From Chloroflexota bacterium (lineage in GTDB: Bacteria; Chloroflexota; Limnocylindria; QHBO01), in contig JAPSGM010000132.1 of NCBI GenBank assembly GCA_031177555.1, positions 1 to 5,681 on the forward strand: a stretch of 5,681 nucleotides of DNA, in the 5' to 3' direction. A program made the translations under genes and the position numbers. Of the stretch, positions 5,162 through 5,681 are shown piece by piece. The notes below the pieces were generated by a model. The model was not told the DNA's origin. It did not search any database and was given only the letters and a program-made list of their open reading frames with translations. How positions within the stretch are numbered: the first letter of the stretch is position 1; each line of letters begins with the position of its first letter.

Positions 5162-5681
5162 CCGCCCCAGCTCAGGCGCGCGCGCTGGCGATCGCGCGCA
5201 TGGGCGTATCGGTCGCCATCCTGCTGGAGCTTCGGGCCAGCGCCGATAGCCTGCTGCGCCTCGCCGACCCCGCCTACATCCGCACCCCCTACGTCGAATG
5301 GGCGCCGGGCTTGTCGGAGCCGATGGCGTGGGGGCTCATCGGCCTGTGGCTGGCAAGCGTGGTGGCGTTCGGGATCGGGTGGCGCACGCGAGTCGCCGGC
5401 ACCGTCCTGACCCTGACGCTGGCCGCGGTGTTGCTGGCGGACCAGCAGCTGTACAGCAACCACCTGTACCTGATGGTGCTGGTAACCGGGCTGCTCACCG
5501 CGGGCGACGCGGGCGCGGCGCTGTCCGTGGACGCGATCCGGGACGGGGAGCGAAGCCCCGGGGCCGGTTGGCCGCGCACGCTGCTGCGGGCCCAGGTCAG
5601 CATCGTCTACGGCTTCGCGGCGCTGTCCAAGGTCAACCTGACGTACCTATCGGGCTCGGTCGTGGCGTCCTACCTTCGCCG
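5152..5681 (+). CDS. HTTM domain protein, vitamin K-dependent gamma-carboxylase superfamily (N-terminal part)
   Basis: The first 176 residues of a polytopic membrane protein, open at the right edge. GTG 5152 is supported by GAGGTG five bases upstream and because ARALAIARMGVSVAILLE (9-26) is the expected first helix; ATG 5200 would cut into it. Further helices lie at about 58-76, 81-97, 104-117 and 143-161. Family landmarks are YVEWAPGLS (47-55), DQQLYSNHLYLMVLVTGLL (97-115), ALSVD (123-127) and LLRAQVSIVYGFAALSKVN (144-162) followed by LSG (166-168). From memory of human gamma-glutamyl carboxylase, SNH (His104) aligns with the Asn-Asn-His containing His160, and Lys160 with Lys218, the residue proposed as catalytic base, so an active enzyme is possible. 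Bacterial HTTM proteins are mostly uncharacterised and few have shown carboxylation; many have lost these residues. Family is confident, reaction is not. Confidence 0.88.
   Translation, partial: MQVAAPAQARALAIARMGVSVAILLELRASADSLLRLADPAYIRTPYVEWAPGLSEPMAWGLIGLWLASVVAFGIGWRTRVAGTVLTLTLAAVLLADQQLYSNHLYLMVLVTGLLTAGDAGAALSVDAIRDGERSPGAGWPRTLLRAQVSIVYGFAALSKVNLTYLSGSVVASYLR

Overview
This is a GC-rich window (roughly two thirds G+C by eye) with dense, ATG/GTG-started bacterial genes that often overlap by 4 bases. GC bias, GTG starts and possible leaderless promoters, together with a GT87 glycosyltransferase, a DUF6518-like membrane protein, an HTTM protein and a FAD oxidoreductase of a type common in high-GC environmental genomes, suggest a Chloroflexota or Actinomycetota relative. 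This taxonomic guess is weak because there is no marker gene.

All genes from about 4761 down to 1 lie on the minus strand. In transcription order they are: a polytopic GT87-type mannosyl/glycosyltransferase (4761-3841); a DUF6518-like membrane protein (3844-3176, ATGA overlap); a broken VapBC-type toxin-antitoxin remnant (3126-2856); a FAD-dependent amine-oxidase-like oxidoreductase (2859-1585, GTGA overlap with the toxin remnant); a NatA/YhaQ-like ABC ATPase (1544-612); and its NatB/YhaP-like permease (615-1, GTGA overlap, running off the window). The close spacing suggests one long transcript, probably with an internal promoter before the ABC pair. Two proteins are probably enzymes of envelope glycan or lipid metabolism and three are membrane proteins, so the theme is the cell envelope.

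Divergently, from 4826 to the right edge on the plus strand, lie a 111-residue single-span membrane protein and an HTTM protein of the vitamin K-dependent gamma-carboxylase superfamily (cut by the window end). The small protein looks like the C-terminal segment of a gamma-carboxylase (last membrane helix plus the W-x-M module and following beta-rich stretch) encoded as its own gene upstream of the HTTM domain. The HTTM part keeps residues that appear to align with catalytic His160 and Lys218 of the human enzyme. This possible split and re-ordered carboxylase is the most interesting item here.

The other notable items are the toxin-antitoxin remnant, in which the antitoxin N-terminus abuts the toxin C-terminal half, and two minus-strand genes with a TANNNT hexamer exactly 6 bases before the ATG and no Shine-Dalgarno, the pattern expected of leaderless mRNAs. 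No tRNA, rRNA, CRISPR, insertion sequence or convincing terminator was seen. No gene-free stretch exceeds 300 bases apart from the degraded toxin-antitoxin region.
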